Assembly (NCBI GenBank): GCA_031835245.1
Contig: JAVKOQ010000015.1
Span: 352,078-416,077 of the forward strand
Source of the DNA: Balamuthia mandrillaris
Lineage: Eukaryota; Discosea; Longamoebia; Balamuthiidae
DNA: 64,000 nucleotides
Direction of reading: 5' to 3'
In this document: positions 1 through 11,467 of the stretch, piece by piece
Layout of the letters: every line of letters begins with the position of its first letter
How positions within the stretch are numbered: position 1 is the first letter of the stretch
The notes under the pieces: generated by a model
What the model was told of the DNA's origin: nothing
The model's input: the letters and a program-made list of their open reading frames with translations, nothing else
Database searches by the model: none
Made by a program: the position numbers and the translations under genes

Positions 1-2054
1 TCCATCGTAGCAACGGGATGTTCCTTCTGGACAAGGCCCTGGTGACTGTGAGCACTTCTGTGAATTATGGTTTGCTGCACATGTTCCATCCAAACACCTA
101 ACAAAGGAGAATAACAATAAGCATTGTTCCAATAATAGAACAAAACAAGACCAAGAAGCGAACTAGAGGGGGGAGAAAGAAGAAAAATACTATTTTGTGT
201 ACCTAACAGGTCGCTTTGGAGTGCATTGTTCGACGTAACATTGAGAGAAGGAAGAAACACAGGAACCATCGCAACATTGAACCTCTGAAGGAAGACAGGG
301 CAAAGCGTTCGCGATACATTCATCGCAGGAGCTGGCGCAGGAACCACCGAAACAAGGAATACGTGATCCACACTGGTGCTGCACAATTCCACAGTCATCC
401 GCCCACTTCTCACAGGTTCCCGACGGGCACCTAAATTAAAATAAAGTTGTGCAGATGGTGGAATGCCGAAGAAGGAATAGTAGGTCATAAGCTACCCTTC
501 AAAAAACGAATGACACAGTTAACTACATACAAAACGGGTCTGCCAGGCGGGCAGCCGCCTGGAGGGTTTCGCTTGAAAGTGCACCCAGTGTCCCATACGC
601 ATTTCTGTCGCAGCTCCATCAAATGGCTTGTTCCTGTGATGTTGTCTTTCACTGCCAACGAAAGATCCGCATCAAGGGAGAGAACGAGAGGAAGGAGAGA
701 GGTGGTGAAGGAAAGAACGAACCCAAGGCAGCAAGCAAAGATTGCATCTTTGCCAACTTCAAGTACTCTGAGCCAGGGACCTCAAAGACTTGGTTGAACT
801 TGGGCGAGGCCAAGGCTCTTTCGTCAAATAACAGCTGATCCCCTGCTCCATAACATTGATTCGAGTTACATCCTATCTCACCGTTTATCAAAATCTTTCC
901 TCTGTTGTTGTTGCTCCGATTGAAGAGAGCAGATAAGATCTTGTTGGGAATGTCGGCTTCAATCCATTCTGAAGGAGAAGTGGATGCGTTGAGAAGGCTT
1001 AGTCGGAAGAATTGAGAGGAGAGGACGCCTTCTGATTCCTCTCCTTCGAAAATGTACATGTTTGCGTCTAACAGGAACGAACGATGATAAGCAGTTCCTT
1101 TAATTGTTTCTGCGCTGTTCGTCATGACCGCTTCCAATTCTGGTGATCCACCTTTTGGTTGCCCTGGTTATCACTTCGTTGTACTGACGACCGAGGGAGG
1201 GAAGAGAGAGAGAGAGAGAGAGAGGCAGAGAGAGATACCTGGAGTAAAACGGAGCGTTTCGCTAGAATATGCAAGTGACGTTTGCTTTATTCCTGTTGTT
1301 AGAGTTTGACCGAGTTACATAAGAGAATGAAGAACAAGAGAACGAGAGAAGAGAGGGCAGGAGAACGTGAAAAGCGAAAACAAGAGAGAAGCTTTTTACC
1401 GCCATGAACCCAGATGGAATCGTCCCACAACAGAGCGCTATGCCCGTAGAGCGTTTCAAATCCAGGAAACGTTTTGGGCTCCCCAAACGTTCTTGTTTCG
1501 ATATCTTTGTGTTCATCTCGTCCGTTTAGTGAAACAACAAACAAAAAAATATGAACCTAGTGTTGAAACTATAGGACAGGAGGTGTTACCGATAGGAAGC
1601 ATGGTAAGAGGAGGAGAAGCTTGTTCCTGCCGACCCCCGATGACCCACACCGTGTCCTCTCTCACTGTGAAAGAGGCGTCCAGGAAAGAATAGTTGGCTG
1701 GCACATCTTGAAATATTATTTCACTAAAGGCATGCGTTTCTTTTGTGTTTATGTTTTGGTGAGCAACAAACAAAGTTTGCATCAAAGCAGAAAAAGAAGA
1801 CACACACAAAAGACTGCGTTACCAAAGTCAAACTGCAGAAACAGAGGTTCCTCCGAAACTGACTCTGGGAACACCCACAGCACGTCTTTGGAAGGGATCC
1901 AAACAAACGCCTCCGAGATCAGGTCCATTTGGGGGTCTCCCAAAGGGACTTGGATCAAGCTCCTGGGAGACCCGGAGGCAACCACCCCCGCCACAGCATT
2001 GGCCAAAAGCAGAAGGACCACCTTTGCGAGGAAGATCTTCCTATTGTCATTCAT
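1..2054 (-). CDS. Secreted kelch-like protein with Cys-rich tail (3' end outside window)
   Basis: The protein begins at the ATG read leftward from 2054 with a clear signal peptide (hydrophobic KVVLLLLANAVAGVVA). Exons I can join in frame are 2054-1823, 1706-1590, 1504-1400 and 1163 to about 720-790, then Cys-rich exons near 655-526, 434-208 and from about 100 leftward. The first part has kelch-like strands (VWVIGG, ALLWDDSIWVHGG), which suggests a beta-propeller. The last part repeats a C-x-DG-x-C pattern (CCDGSC, CLDGTC) with many paired Cys, as in disulfide-rich extracellular modules. A secreted or surface role is inferred; no enzyme motif is seen. The donor of the fourth exon is uncertain, and the gene runs off the left edge. 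Confidence 0.6.
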
Positions 2055-3227
2055 GTCTAATATATAATTTTTGGTGTGCGTTACAGAGTAAAACAGAGGG
2101 CAGGAAGAGCAGCTCTCTCCTTTTCTTTAAGCTTGTTTTAAAAGAAAAAGGAGGCGTGGGTGGAACTGCAGAACGTGAGAGGAACGCTGCACGGGTCAAC
2201 CGAATGAAAGATGGTTTGTCCTAAAGCTATCATTATCGCGATGGAAATGAGGAAACCCTCGTTGGCCATGCCTCGAAAAGCAAAAGTTCACGGGTGATAC
2301 TTTGCGAAACGAGGAGCATGTATTTGGAAAGAATGACTGAAACGAGGCTTGAATGGGGAGGAAGGCATGAAAATTGGTGGAAAACATGAACGTTTTGGTT
2401 AGAGTCAAACACCAGGGTTACTCTTTTGCTGAGAAAATTGTAACGCTAAAGATGTTTCAAAGTTACGGGGGGCGGTTGCACCAGATGGCTTCCGATAATG
2501 AGGTTTTTGTGTGGCAGTCTTGCGGTAACACTAAAAGCCGGAAAAAACAACTGCGTTTAGCAGGTTTACTTTTGGTTAGCAAAAAAGACAAGGGACAGAA
2601 CGAGGCTCCGTAGTAACAAGGCTGCAAATGGATCTCTGAGGGCGAAAGCGGAGTACGATAGAGATAGCAGAGCAACTATAAAAAAGAGGGAAACTAGGAG
2701 TCAGCTGCAAAACGATGATTTGTCCTTTTTTCAAAAGGACGCATCGACAGACTCTGACCAAAGCTGAGAAGCTCGAACCAACGTGCGTTCATTGTGACGC
2801 AGCAGGACGCAAAGCGGGAGACCGAGTGGCAACTTAAACTATGGGGACCAAACCGGAAGGGTGGCTAAAAACATGGAAAATAGGCGAAAATCATTATAAA
2901 ACTAGTCTTTATAAAGAGTAATACAATTATGAAGGTCTTTTAAGGAACTTTTCAATTTGGTATATTAATGATAATGATGAATGTATTGTATAATTAGCGC
3001 TGAACGAATCGGAATAAAAGGGATTACCATCGCTATAATACCGACTTAGGCAACTCATTTAAAAAGTCGGCGAAGGACGTTTGGAAGGAAGAAGGTGGTT
3101 CTTTGTTGCGGAAAGAAAGAGAGTAGGAAAAAAACAATTGGTTCCTCTTCGTGGGAGAGCCATCTCGGTTATTTAAGACAAGAATTGGCGAAATTTGTTA
3201 TACTGTTGTTTGCCGCTTCTATAGAAG
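2055..3227. other. Divergent intergenic region
   Basis: This stretch of about 1.2 kb separates the leftward kelch-like gene from the rightward Ser-rich gene, so it must hold both promoters. Open frames here are short, overlap on both strands and lack domain-like content. Around 2880-3060 it is AT-rich. I see no tRNA box B and no transposon ends. Confidence 0.5.
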
Positions 3228-4927
3228 ATGCCATTGTGGAAGGGGAAGGTGAAAGGCAAGGGAGGGGCTGCCGGTGTTGCTGCTGGTGGACCAGGAGGAA
3301 GCGGGGGAGGAAAATCCGGGACCATGGACCCTGACGTGTTTGCAAAATGGGAGGCTATGGTGTTGGCTTCCTCCTCTGACTCTGATGACAGCGATAGCGA
3401 CTGGAGAGACCCTACTTGGGTTCCTGGTAATGTTACCTTTTCCATCGTTTATTTGTATTTCTGCTATAGCTTTTCGAGTTGTTTTCTCTGTTCTGTTATG
3501 TGTTTGCCTCCTTCTTTGTCTTTTGGCTTTTGGCTTTTGGCTTTTCTGTTTCATCTCTTGTCTCTTTTCTGTTATTCTCTTTTCTCATCAACAAAAAATA
3601 AACAGACCCAAATGAAGAAGAAGAAAGAAGGAAATGGGAGCTCAAAAAACAACAACAAGCGAAAAGTCATTCTTCCACAACTTCTCCTCTGCACAGTCCT
3701 CGAATCCACAAACCTTCTTCCTCCTCCTCCTCCTCCTCATCTTCTGCTGCTTCCTCCTCCAACAACATCAAAAGAGAAAGGAGAGGAAGTGCAATCATCT
3801 CCAGAAGATCTCGTCCGTTGGCTTCTTCTGGGGAAGAGGACAAAGCCGAAGAAGAAAGAAGGCGAAGGAGATATACGAGTAGACCGAGAGAATCCGCCTC
3901 CTCGAGCAGCAGCGAAGAAAGCAGCGCAAGCGGCCTCTCTTCCTCTTCCGATGTTGAACTTCACAACAACAAAAAGAAAACAAAGAAGAACAAGAAACCA
4001 GTTCCAAGACTGGTCTTAGATTCTGCTTCTTCTTCCTCTTCTCCATCCTTGAAAGAAGGAGCCAAAACGGATATTCGAAAAGAAATGTCGAAACGAAGTC
4101 ACAAAGAAGAAAGACAGAGGCCAAGAAGAGCTGGAAGCACTCCTACCTCTCCTCGGCAAGTTCTCGCTTCAACAACAGAACAGCAAGAAAGAAGAAGAAA
4201 GATGTTGTTGGTAAGCGGAGGCGTTGCGGGGATTGAAGGAATGGAGGGAATGACGAGAGGCAGAAGTTCGAGTCTAGCGACCATGCAAGAAGCTGGCATG
4301 CAGAGAAGACAAACAGAAATGAACTTTAAGGCTTTCAAGAAGAAGAAGGCAGGGGACGACCGGTTGACAACGACAACGACGAAGAGCAAAGATGATAGTC
4401 ATGTTATGCTACAATCGACGAGAAGCGTTACATTCGACTTTAGCTTTTGCGATGTTCGAAAAGAGTTGAGACCGAAAGAAGCAATGAAAGAGAAAGAAGA
4501 AGAAGAAGAGAGCGAAGGGACGAAAGAAGGGGACGAAGAGGTTATATCTCTAAACTTGGCAGCAAAGGAACCGCAAATACTCTCCGAGGTGACTTGGTCA
4601 ACTCTTTGGAAGTCTCCACCAACGACACCAGGAAGAACGCGCAATCGTTCGCACTCAGTGGACTCCCCTCGCCCGCCTGCATTTCCTCTTTCTTCTGCTG
4701 GGAAAGCTGTTACCGTGACGACTCCGGAGAATGATGGCACCGGAGGGGGAGGAGCAAGGAGCTCCTCCCTGCGAAATTCTGGAACGGAGATATCGGTGCT
4801 ACGAAAGAAGGACAAGCAGACAAAGAAGAAAAGCGGCTCGTTTCGAATGATGAGCACTTCGAAGGCGGCAGCGTCCCTGACAAAGGCTTCTTCGTTGGAG
4901 GATAGCAGACTTCCACCGTCGGATTAA
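3228..4927 (+). CDS. Ser/Glu-rich protein of unknown function
   Basis: Two exons, 3228-3426 and 3606-4927, join in frame through a GTAATG...CAG intron to give about 506 residues. The N-terminus is Gly/Lys-rich (MPLWKGKVKGKGG), followed by an acidic Ser/Asp stretch (SSSDSDDSDSDWRDPTW) that spans the junction as WVPDPNEEEERRKWELKKQQ. The rest is low-complexity Ser, Lys, Arg and Glu with poly-Ser runs and basic clusters, and ends RLPPSD. I recognise no folded domain. The composition resembles disordered nuclear or cytoskeletal regulators, but that is only an impression. The second exon stays open for over 1.3 kb, which supports a real gene. Confidence 0.7.
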
Positions 4928-5247
4928 GTCTTCTTTTTTTTTTGTTCTATGTAACCATTTTATTTTATTTTTCACTTTCAATTTTGTTTTTTATTTGCTA
5001 CCCAAAATATTTTTGTATTTTTCATCATAAATATCTATCTGCCGAAAGTTTTCAAAAATTTACGATTATATAAAATTATTTTGAATATTTGAATATATAT
5101 TGCTAATTTTGATAATCTCAATAGTATCGGATTTTTTTCATGATTTATTCGAAAATTTTGTGCTATATGAAACTGAAACAAAAAAATAAATAAATAAAAC
5201 AACAAAAACATATCATTTCTTCTTCTTCTTCGCCTTCGAAGACAAAC
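4928..5247. other. AT-rich spacer
   Basis: About 320 bases of strongly AT-rich sequence lie between the Ser-rich gene and the GPCR. They presumably hold the 3' UTR of the first and the promoter of the second. No coding frame or repeat unit stands out. Confidence 0.6.
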
Positions 5248-6171
5248 ATGTCAACAGACAGTATTACCGAAACGGAGAGAGAAGTGACCCAGTATGTGCG
5301 CATGGGAATGGGCTTTCTCAGCCTTCTCTCCTCCATGTTCATCACTCTCAGCCTCATCTTCTTCATCGGGGAGCTCCGGAAGAAAGTGGCCTCTCGCCTC
5401 GTGTTGATGCTCTCCTTGTGTGTAAACTTTACTGCTTTTGCTGACATTCTCACTCCCTGGGCTCGTAATAACGATGGGCTGTGCCATTTTCAGGGCTTGG
5501 TACGCTTTCTTCCTGTTTTTTCTTCGTGGAACTGTCATTGTTCCATAACTTTCTTATCCTTTGTTCTTTCTTTCTTCTGAGACTGGTTGTTCTTCTTGTT
5601 CTTCTCCTCCTCCTTCTTCTCCTTCTTTCTTCGTCCTTCCTGCTACCTGCTGTCTTTCTTCTCCTTTTTGTTCTTGCTCCACATCTCTGGGTCCTTCTTG
5701 CTTTTCTTGTCCTTGCCTTCTCCTTCTTCCATCGTATGTTATTGCTTCTCTCCCTTTGTCTTACCTCAACTTTTGCTGCAACGCCGTGTGGCTTTTTTGC
5801 ACTGTTAAAGGCATTACAATTGGGACAAACGGGGAGCACCTTATGGGTAACGATCATAGTGGTGAACCTCTTCCTTCGCATAGTGCTGCAATACGAGCAC
5901 AAGCTCGCAGAGCCGAGCTACCACCTCGCCGTCTGGTCTCTCACCGCAGCAGCCGCCGTCCCTCCGATGGTAACGGGAAGCTACGGCCATGCCAACATTT
6001 GGTGTTGGATCTCCATAGAGGGAACGGACACGGAGAGGTTTTATGGCAACCTGTGGCGGTTCTTGTGTTTCTATGTGCCCATCTACTGTTACTTGTTTCT
6101 GTCGTTGGCGATGTATCTTGCGGTGTGCCGGCATGTGTTCTTTGTGTTTAGGAAGCTTGCTCATGTTAAGG

Positions 6172-6208
<37 letters not shown>

Positions 6209-7006
6209 CTGTCTCCCTTTCTCTCTCTCTCTTCTCACTCTCCATTGCCTTTGCTTATGACTAATGTTGTTGTTGTTAACACATCATAACAAGACTGAAA
6301 AGACCAAACGAAAAGAGCAACGGCTGTTGCGGAGGCTGATTGCTTATCCTATCATATGTATCTTATTGTGGGTATTCCCCATCATCAACCGCCTCCACGA
6401 CTGGACTACTGGCGAAACGGTGCATAAATATCTATGCTTTTCTTCTCTCCCCTCGTTCTCTCGTTCTCATCATTGACGTATTTCTTCTTCAACACCACAA
6501 AGAGTTTTGCATTGGTCATAATGCACGTGGTCTCTGTATCATCACAAGGATTCTTCTATAGCATAGCTTATGGTTGGAACTCTCACACACAAAAAGGCTA
6601 CAGAAAGTTGTTCAACAAAGAAGAGAAAGGGGGAAACAAGAAGAGAAAACAGCAAACACCAAAACGAGGTCGTTCCCTTTACAGCTCCTCCGCAACATCA
6701 GCAACCTCAACAACAACATCTTCTCCCTCCTCTTCTTCATCTCGTTGGTGGGATAGAGCGTTCACTGTCGTTTCTTCTCGGGTATTGTCCTTCCGCAACG
6801 ACCGCGAGGCGAACTATGATGAACCTGATGACGACCATTCTTTTGTCACAGCGGATAGTATCAGCAGCAGGGATCTCACTCAAAGCTTGTTGAGCGAGGC
6901 AGAGAGAAAAGACATGATGACAATGGAGAGCGATGGAGAAGAAGACGAAGATGGATATTATGGGGCATCCACTGCTAGAGTGATGGCATTGGAAGACGGT
7001 AGATAG
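5248..7006 (+). CDS. Seven-transmembrane receptor, cAMP-receptor-like (class E) GPCR
   Basis: Four exons (5248-5499, 5811-6170, 6294-6419, 6503-7006) join in frame to about 413 residues. Hydrophobic helices occur in order: GFLSLLSSMFITLSLIFFIG (TM1), the VLMLSLCVNFTAFADI helix (TM2), LWVTIIVVNLFLRIVL (TM3), AVWSLTAAAAVPPMV (TM4), FLCFYVPIYCYLFLSLAMYL (TM5), LIAYPIICILLWVFPIINRL (TM6) and FALVIMHVVSVSSQGFFYSI (TM7). The CHFQGLALQLGQTGSTLWVT stretch and the TM6 LIAYP...WVFPIINR pattern are typical of Dictyostelium-type cAMP receptors and their relatives. The tail (residues ~265-413) is Ser/Thr-rich and acidic, suiting phosphorylation-based desensitisation. The ligand cannot be told. Intron 2 carries a long (CT)n tract. 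Confidence 0.85.
6174..6206 (+). repeat. (CT)n microsatellite in GPCR intron 2
   Basis: An almost pure CT dinucleotide run begins a few bases after the donor of GPCR intron 2. It is pyrimidine on the sense strand. Confidence 0.9.
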
Positions 7007-7112
7007 CGTCAGGCAAAAAAAGCGAAGAAAGCTTCTTACAACGAGAAAGATGAGAGATATCTCTGCTTCTCTTTAAAATCGTTCATTCTCCTAAGAAGTG
7101 TGTTTGTAAAAC

Positions 7113-10100
7113 TTATTCTCTTTGTGCAGCTCCTCGTTGTGTTTTCAATCCACTCTCTTCTCGACGCCGACGCATTTCATCCTCTTCTAAAGAAGATCGT
7201 GAGCGCAAAGAGTTACTTCGTGTGCTGTCAGTTGTTGTGGTAGTGGAAGATGGAGCATAGCTCCTTCTTTCCATCGTGAATGAAGATAGAGATGCACCTC
7301 CTTCTGTTTCTTCTTCTTCCCCATCTTCATTTTGTAGTAGTTCTACTTCGCCGAGTAAAGAAGGAGATGACATCCAAGTACGACTTCGTTGGTTTCTTTT
7401 TCTTACAATTCCACCCCCTTTGGTTTGTTCTCCCTCCTCTCCTCCTTCTGGCTCGGTTGTTCTTTCGATTGTTGTTGTTGTTGTTGTTGTTGAAGACGAA
7501 GTCAAAGAAGAAAGGGAAATCTTCCTTCTTGCTTGCTGAAGCTGTTGTTGAAGTATTTCTAGTTGTGTTTGTAAACGAAGGATGTGATTCTCAAGGGCCA
7601 GGTTGATCTTCTTAATGGTTTCGTATTTACCTTCAATGGACTTGATTTTGGCTATGGACACTTGTTGTTGATAGCTCAGCAGCTGTTTTTGGGATGTGCT
7701 CAGAGACTCTCTTTCCTCTTTCTCCTTCTCCAACTGGGCCAATCGTTGCCGCAATTCGAATAGTTGTCCTTGGCAGTGTTGATACTGTTTTGTGTTGATG
7801 GGAAATATATATGTCAAGTACCAAAAAGAAAGTAACAAAAGAGACGGAAAGAATTACCTTATCGTTGGCTTGATCGAGTTGTTCGTGCAACGAAGTAACA
7901 AGATCTCCCCTTTGCTCCAACAACTGTTTCGTTCTCTCTCGTTCTGAATAACTTCCACTTAAACTTTCTTTTCTCCGTCGCGGTTGATGCTGCGAGGTTC
8001 CATCCATCTCGTTCTCCTTCTCTTTCTCGTTCTCCTCTCTTTCCCTTTCTCGTTGTTTCTTTTGATGCAGCTGATCCCACAAAATCAACTCCTCATTCAA
8101 CGCAGTGATCCTCTTCTGCAAATCATCCTGTTGTCGCAATCTCGAGCTCAAGTCCTCTACTTTCGTTCTCAACTGCAACACTGCGTTCGTCTTTTCTGCC
8201 AGCTTTAAAGTGCTTCTCTCCAAGTTGTCATTTGCATACTCTACCTGTAAACGAAGAGCATGAAGCTCTTCGCTCATGTTTCTGTTTTCATCGAACAAAG
8301 CGTTCATCTTCTTGAGCAGCTCCTCCGTTTGAGCGCGATGGCTCTGTTTCAGAAGAGAGATCTCCTGTTGTCGTTGGAGCAAGAGTTCGTGCATTTGACG
8401 AAGCAGCTCGTACTGCGTTTGCACTTGATTAGCCGCAGCAAAGTACTTTGCCTCTGCGCTGAGAATGGCGATGGAGTCCTTTTGCAAAGTGCCGAGGCGA
8501 CGAAGAAACTGTTGGCGGAGGTAACGCTCGAAGAGAAGTTCGTTGTGGAGGACGAGGTATTCTTTCATTACTTGGTTGGGATCCGCTACGTGACTCGCAA
8601 TGGTTGTGGTAGTTGCTGTGGCGGCCCTCCTTCCGTCTTGTCTGGCTTGTGTATGTTGTTGTAGTCCGTCCGTTTCTCCTTGCTTTGCAATATTTGGAAT
8701 GAGGAGAAAGAACGAAAGGTGAGAAAAGAACAAAGCAAGGAAGAGAGAGGTAAGTCCAACCCAAGGATCGATGGCGACTCCTAATTCGAGATGTCTTTCC
8801 AACAAACTTTGCAACTGAAGTATCTTCAATCCGAGTTCGTTGCTGAAAAGACTGTCACTCAACTTATTGTTGAGTCTCTTCCCAACGACAGGAAAACTAT
8901 GTCTTGTAAACTTGGTCTTATTCTTCAACCCTTCTCTGCTTTCTCTCTCTTCTGTTCTTTCTTCTGTTAGATCTGTTGTTCTAATGCTGTTTAAGTCGGT
9001 AATGTTGACGATAGATGCTGCAGCAGAGAGTTCTGCGTCTATCTCGTTGCACACCTTTTCTACTTCTTGTAGCCATGCTTGATCTTTCTTGCTTGCCTCT
9101 TCTATTGATTCGTCATTCTGCTTCTCTGCTTCTTCTTCATCATCAATAATGCTATTGTTTTGCTGTTTCCTCTTTTCTACTGGAGAAGTCGCTAATGCAC
9201 GTTTAAGGGAGTCATCTGAAGGATAATGGGCATGCAGTCGTTTGAATTCATCCTTATTGTATGGTAAGCAATCGCCGACAAGAGATTGTTTGTATGAACA
9301 TAAATGCAAAGAAAGAGAGAGAGAGAGAGAGAAAGAAAGAAAGAAAGAAAGAAAGAAAAGGTACCATTTTTCCTTTGTATTGATAGTAGTATTCTCCCAT
9401 AGATTGAGTCACAATACTATGTGGCTCTTTGTTCTTCCATCGTTCCAACGTTAACTCTCCTTTCTTTGTAGATGTCAGCAAAGCAGGATTTAATGGTAAT
9501 GGCGTCACTAATGGCTAAAAAACAAAACACCGTTCGGTTAATAAATAGTGAGGAACAAGAAGATGTACAAAAGGAGGTAAATGGTACTCGTATCCGATGT
9601 TGAAAGTAGGATTCATGGCGTTGCTTCCGGATGAAAGCTACCAAGTTACAAGGAAACATTCCGTAAAGATGATGAAAGTAAACGCTCAGGGCTCGTCCCA
9701 GCTCGGGCGGCGGCGGAGGTATTGGCGCTGTTTATCGTTAGCTTTGAAGAGAGATGCGTGAAAAAGAAAGAATAGCAAACCTTCCAAAATGGTACCTCCA
9801 CTATATTTGTAGTCATTATCGCGCGAGGCCAGTGATCTACCTTGCTGTGAGTGACGTTCTGCTTGTTTCTCTGAAGAAGAAGAACAAAAAGCCGATGATG
9901 ACGATGTTGTTGTTGTTGCAATAGAACTGTCGTCGTTGCTGGGACTATTATCTATTCTTGGTTCGGTCTCGATGCCCCACAACAGCAACCGTTTTAGAAT
10001 GACAAAGAGTTGGGGAAGAGCAGCAGGAAGGAATGGTAACAAGTTTGGCAGCAGCATTATCAGCGTCCACAACGTTATAGACACTACCTCCACCTGTTGT

Positions 10101-11259
10101 ACAGTCTTTTTACAAAAAAGTGAGAAGGAAAGGAAGAGAAGGTGAACCACATGAAGAGATAGAATAAAGGAAGAAAGAGAGTGTCACCGTCAAGATATGA
10201 AGGAGAAGAGAAAAGGTGGGTGTGTTGGCAATTTCATACAGGCGTGGCCCCTATAATAAGATGCAAAGGAAGAAGAAACATTAAGACTAGTTTTGAAAGA
10301 CAAGGGAAAATAGTCTATTTTGTGCTCAGAAAGAAGAATTACATACCTGACGATGAACGATAGCAGCCAAAAGATGCACAGCGGTCAGTCTGTGCACTGA
10401 TGAAGAGAGGTATGGCTCCACCTCCACAAAAAACATCTAAACAGCACAAAATTTAAGCTGCCGTTAGTTGAAGCTGGAAGACAAACAAGAAGATGAAACA
10501 GGAAAAGCAGAAAAAGAAGAAGCAAAAGAGAAAGGAGAAGAAGAAGAAAGAAGAAAGAAGAAAGAAGAAAGAACAACAACAACATAGGACAACAAGAAGG
10601 AAAATGAAGCACCAACGTACCTTCATCTGAAGCTCAGCAAAGCCAACAAGAATGGTCCTGACAAAGGAGGAAGACACAAAGGAATAAAACGAGTTGGAGG
10701 TGGCGCTCGAGCTGACAGCAGCCGAAAAGTACACCTCAAACACCATTTTACGGACGGAGAGGTCGCGGGCCATCAGGTCTTGAACCAGCGACTTCACCAC
10801 CCGTCTCAGCTCCAGGTCCCTCGTCCTAAAGTTGCGCTCGTGGAGGACGACGTGTCGCCACCACGGCACGACGTGCTCCTCCCCAAAGGACAGCACGAAG
10901 CGGTGCAGAAAGGTGAGGTAGACGCTCAGCTGGCGTTCGCTGAGGCGCTCCACTGCAAAATTTTGGTCGGTGGCATCGAAGAGGAGGTGAAGGAATGGAT
11001 GGGGCGGGGAGGGAGCGGTAGCAGCAGCAGAGGTGTGGATGGGTGGAGTAGAATAAGAAGATGATGGGGTGGAAGGAATGGATGAGGAGGAGGAGGAGGA
11101 AGATGAGGAAGGAGGAGGGGAATGGGTGGAGGAAGAGGAGGAGGAGGAAGACGAAGAGGGAGGAGGAGCTTGCGTGCGTTCGATGGTGGAGCAGAGCTTC
11201 TCGTCAAAGTGGCCTTCTAGGATGGACTTGACCACACCCTTGCACAAACTGGAGAGCAT
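7113..11259 (-). CDS. TSC1: Hamartin (TSC1), TSC complex subunit
   Basis: The gene starts at the ATG at 11259 and reads left through about nine exons (e.g. 11259-10621, 10436-10347) to a stop at 7113-7115, giving about 1,100 residues, close to human hamartin. The N-terminal helical-repeat region carries the hallmark HHLYGMFPCNLVAFIRK (human FHRLYGMYPCNFVSFLR) and LERWKNKEPHSIV (human RRWKRLETHDVV). The C-terminal half is a long coiled coil with VLHNELLFERYLRQQFLRRL, matching human [20 protein letters not shown]. These similarities are from memory. TSC1 stabilises TSC2, the GAP for Rheb, and so restrains TORC1. Ser-rich loops, with PPP(S)n in exon 1, are lineage insertions. It converges on the GPCR with 106 bases between stops. 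TSC2 is not in the window. Confidence 0.88.
9313..9359 (-). repeat. (CT)n/(CTTT)n microsatellite in TSC1 intron
   Basis: The tract reads GA then GAAA repeats on the + strand, so it is pyrimidine in the TSC1 sense direction. It lies just downstream of a TSC1 intron donor. Confidence 0.85.
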
Positions 11260-11467
11260 CTCGTGCCTCTCTCTCTTTTCAAAAACAACACAACGCCTCT
11301 TTCTCTCTTTCTCTCTGTGTAACTTTCTTCTTTTCTGTTTGTTTTAATACCTTAATTAGACCAACAGACGTCAGCTTTATTCCTTTTATAATCCATATGA
11401 CATCATTCTATTAATTAAAATATTCCTTTTATGCGCATTGGTGTCGACATGTATTTCAAATATTTTG

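Noticed and set aside
1124-1309. Possible 23-base micro-exon (about 1234-1256) in the kelch-like gene
   Set aside because: Including it breaks the frame; joining 1400 directly to 1163 keeps the kelch-like HGGQPKGG reading.
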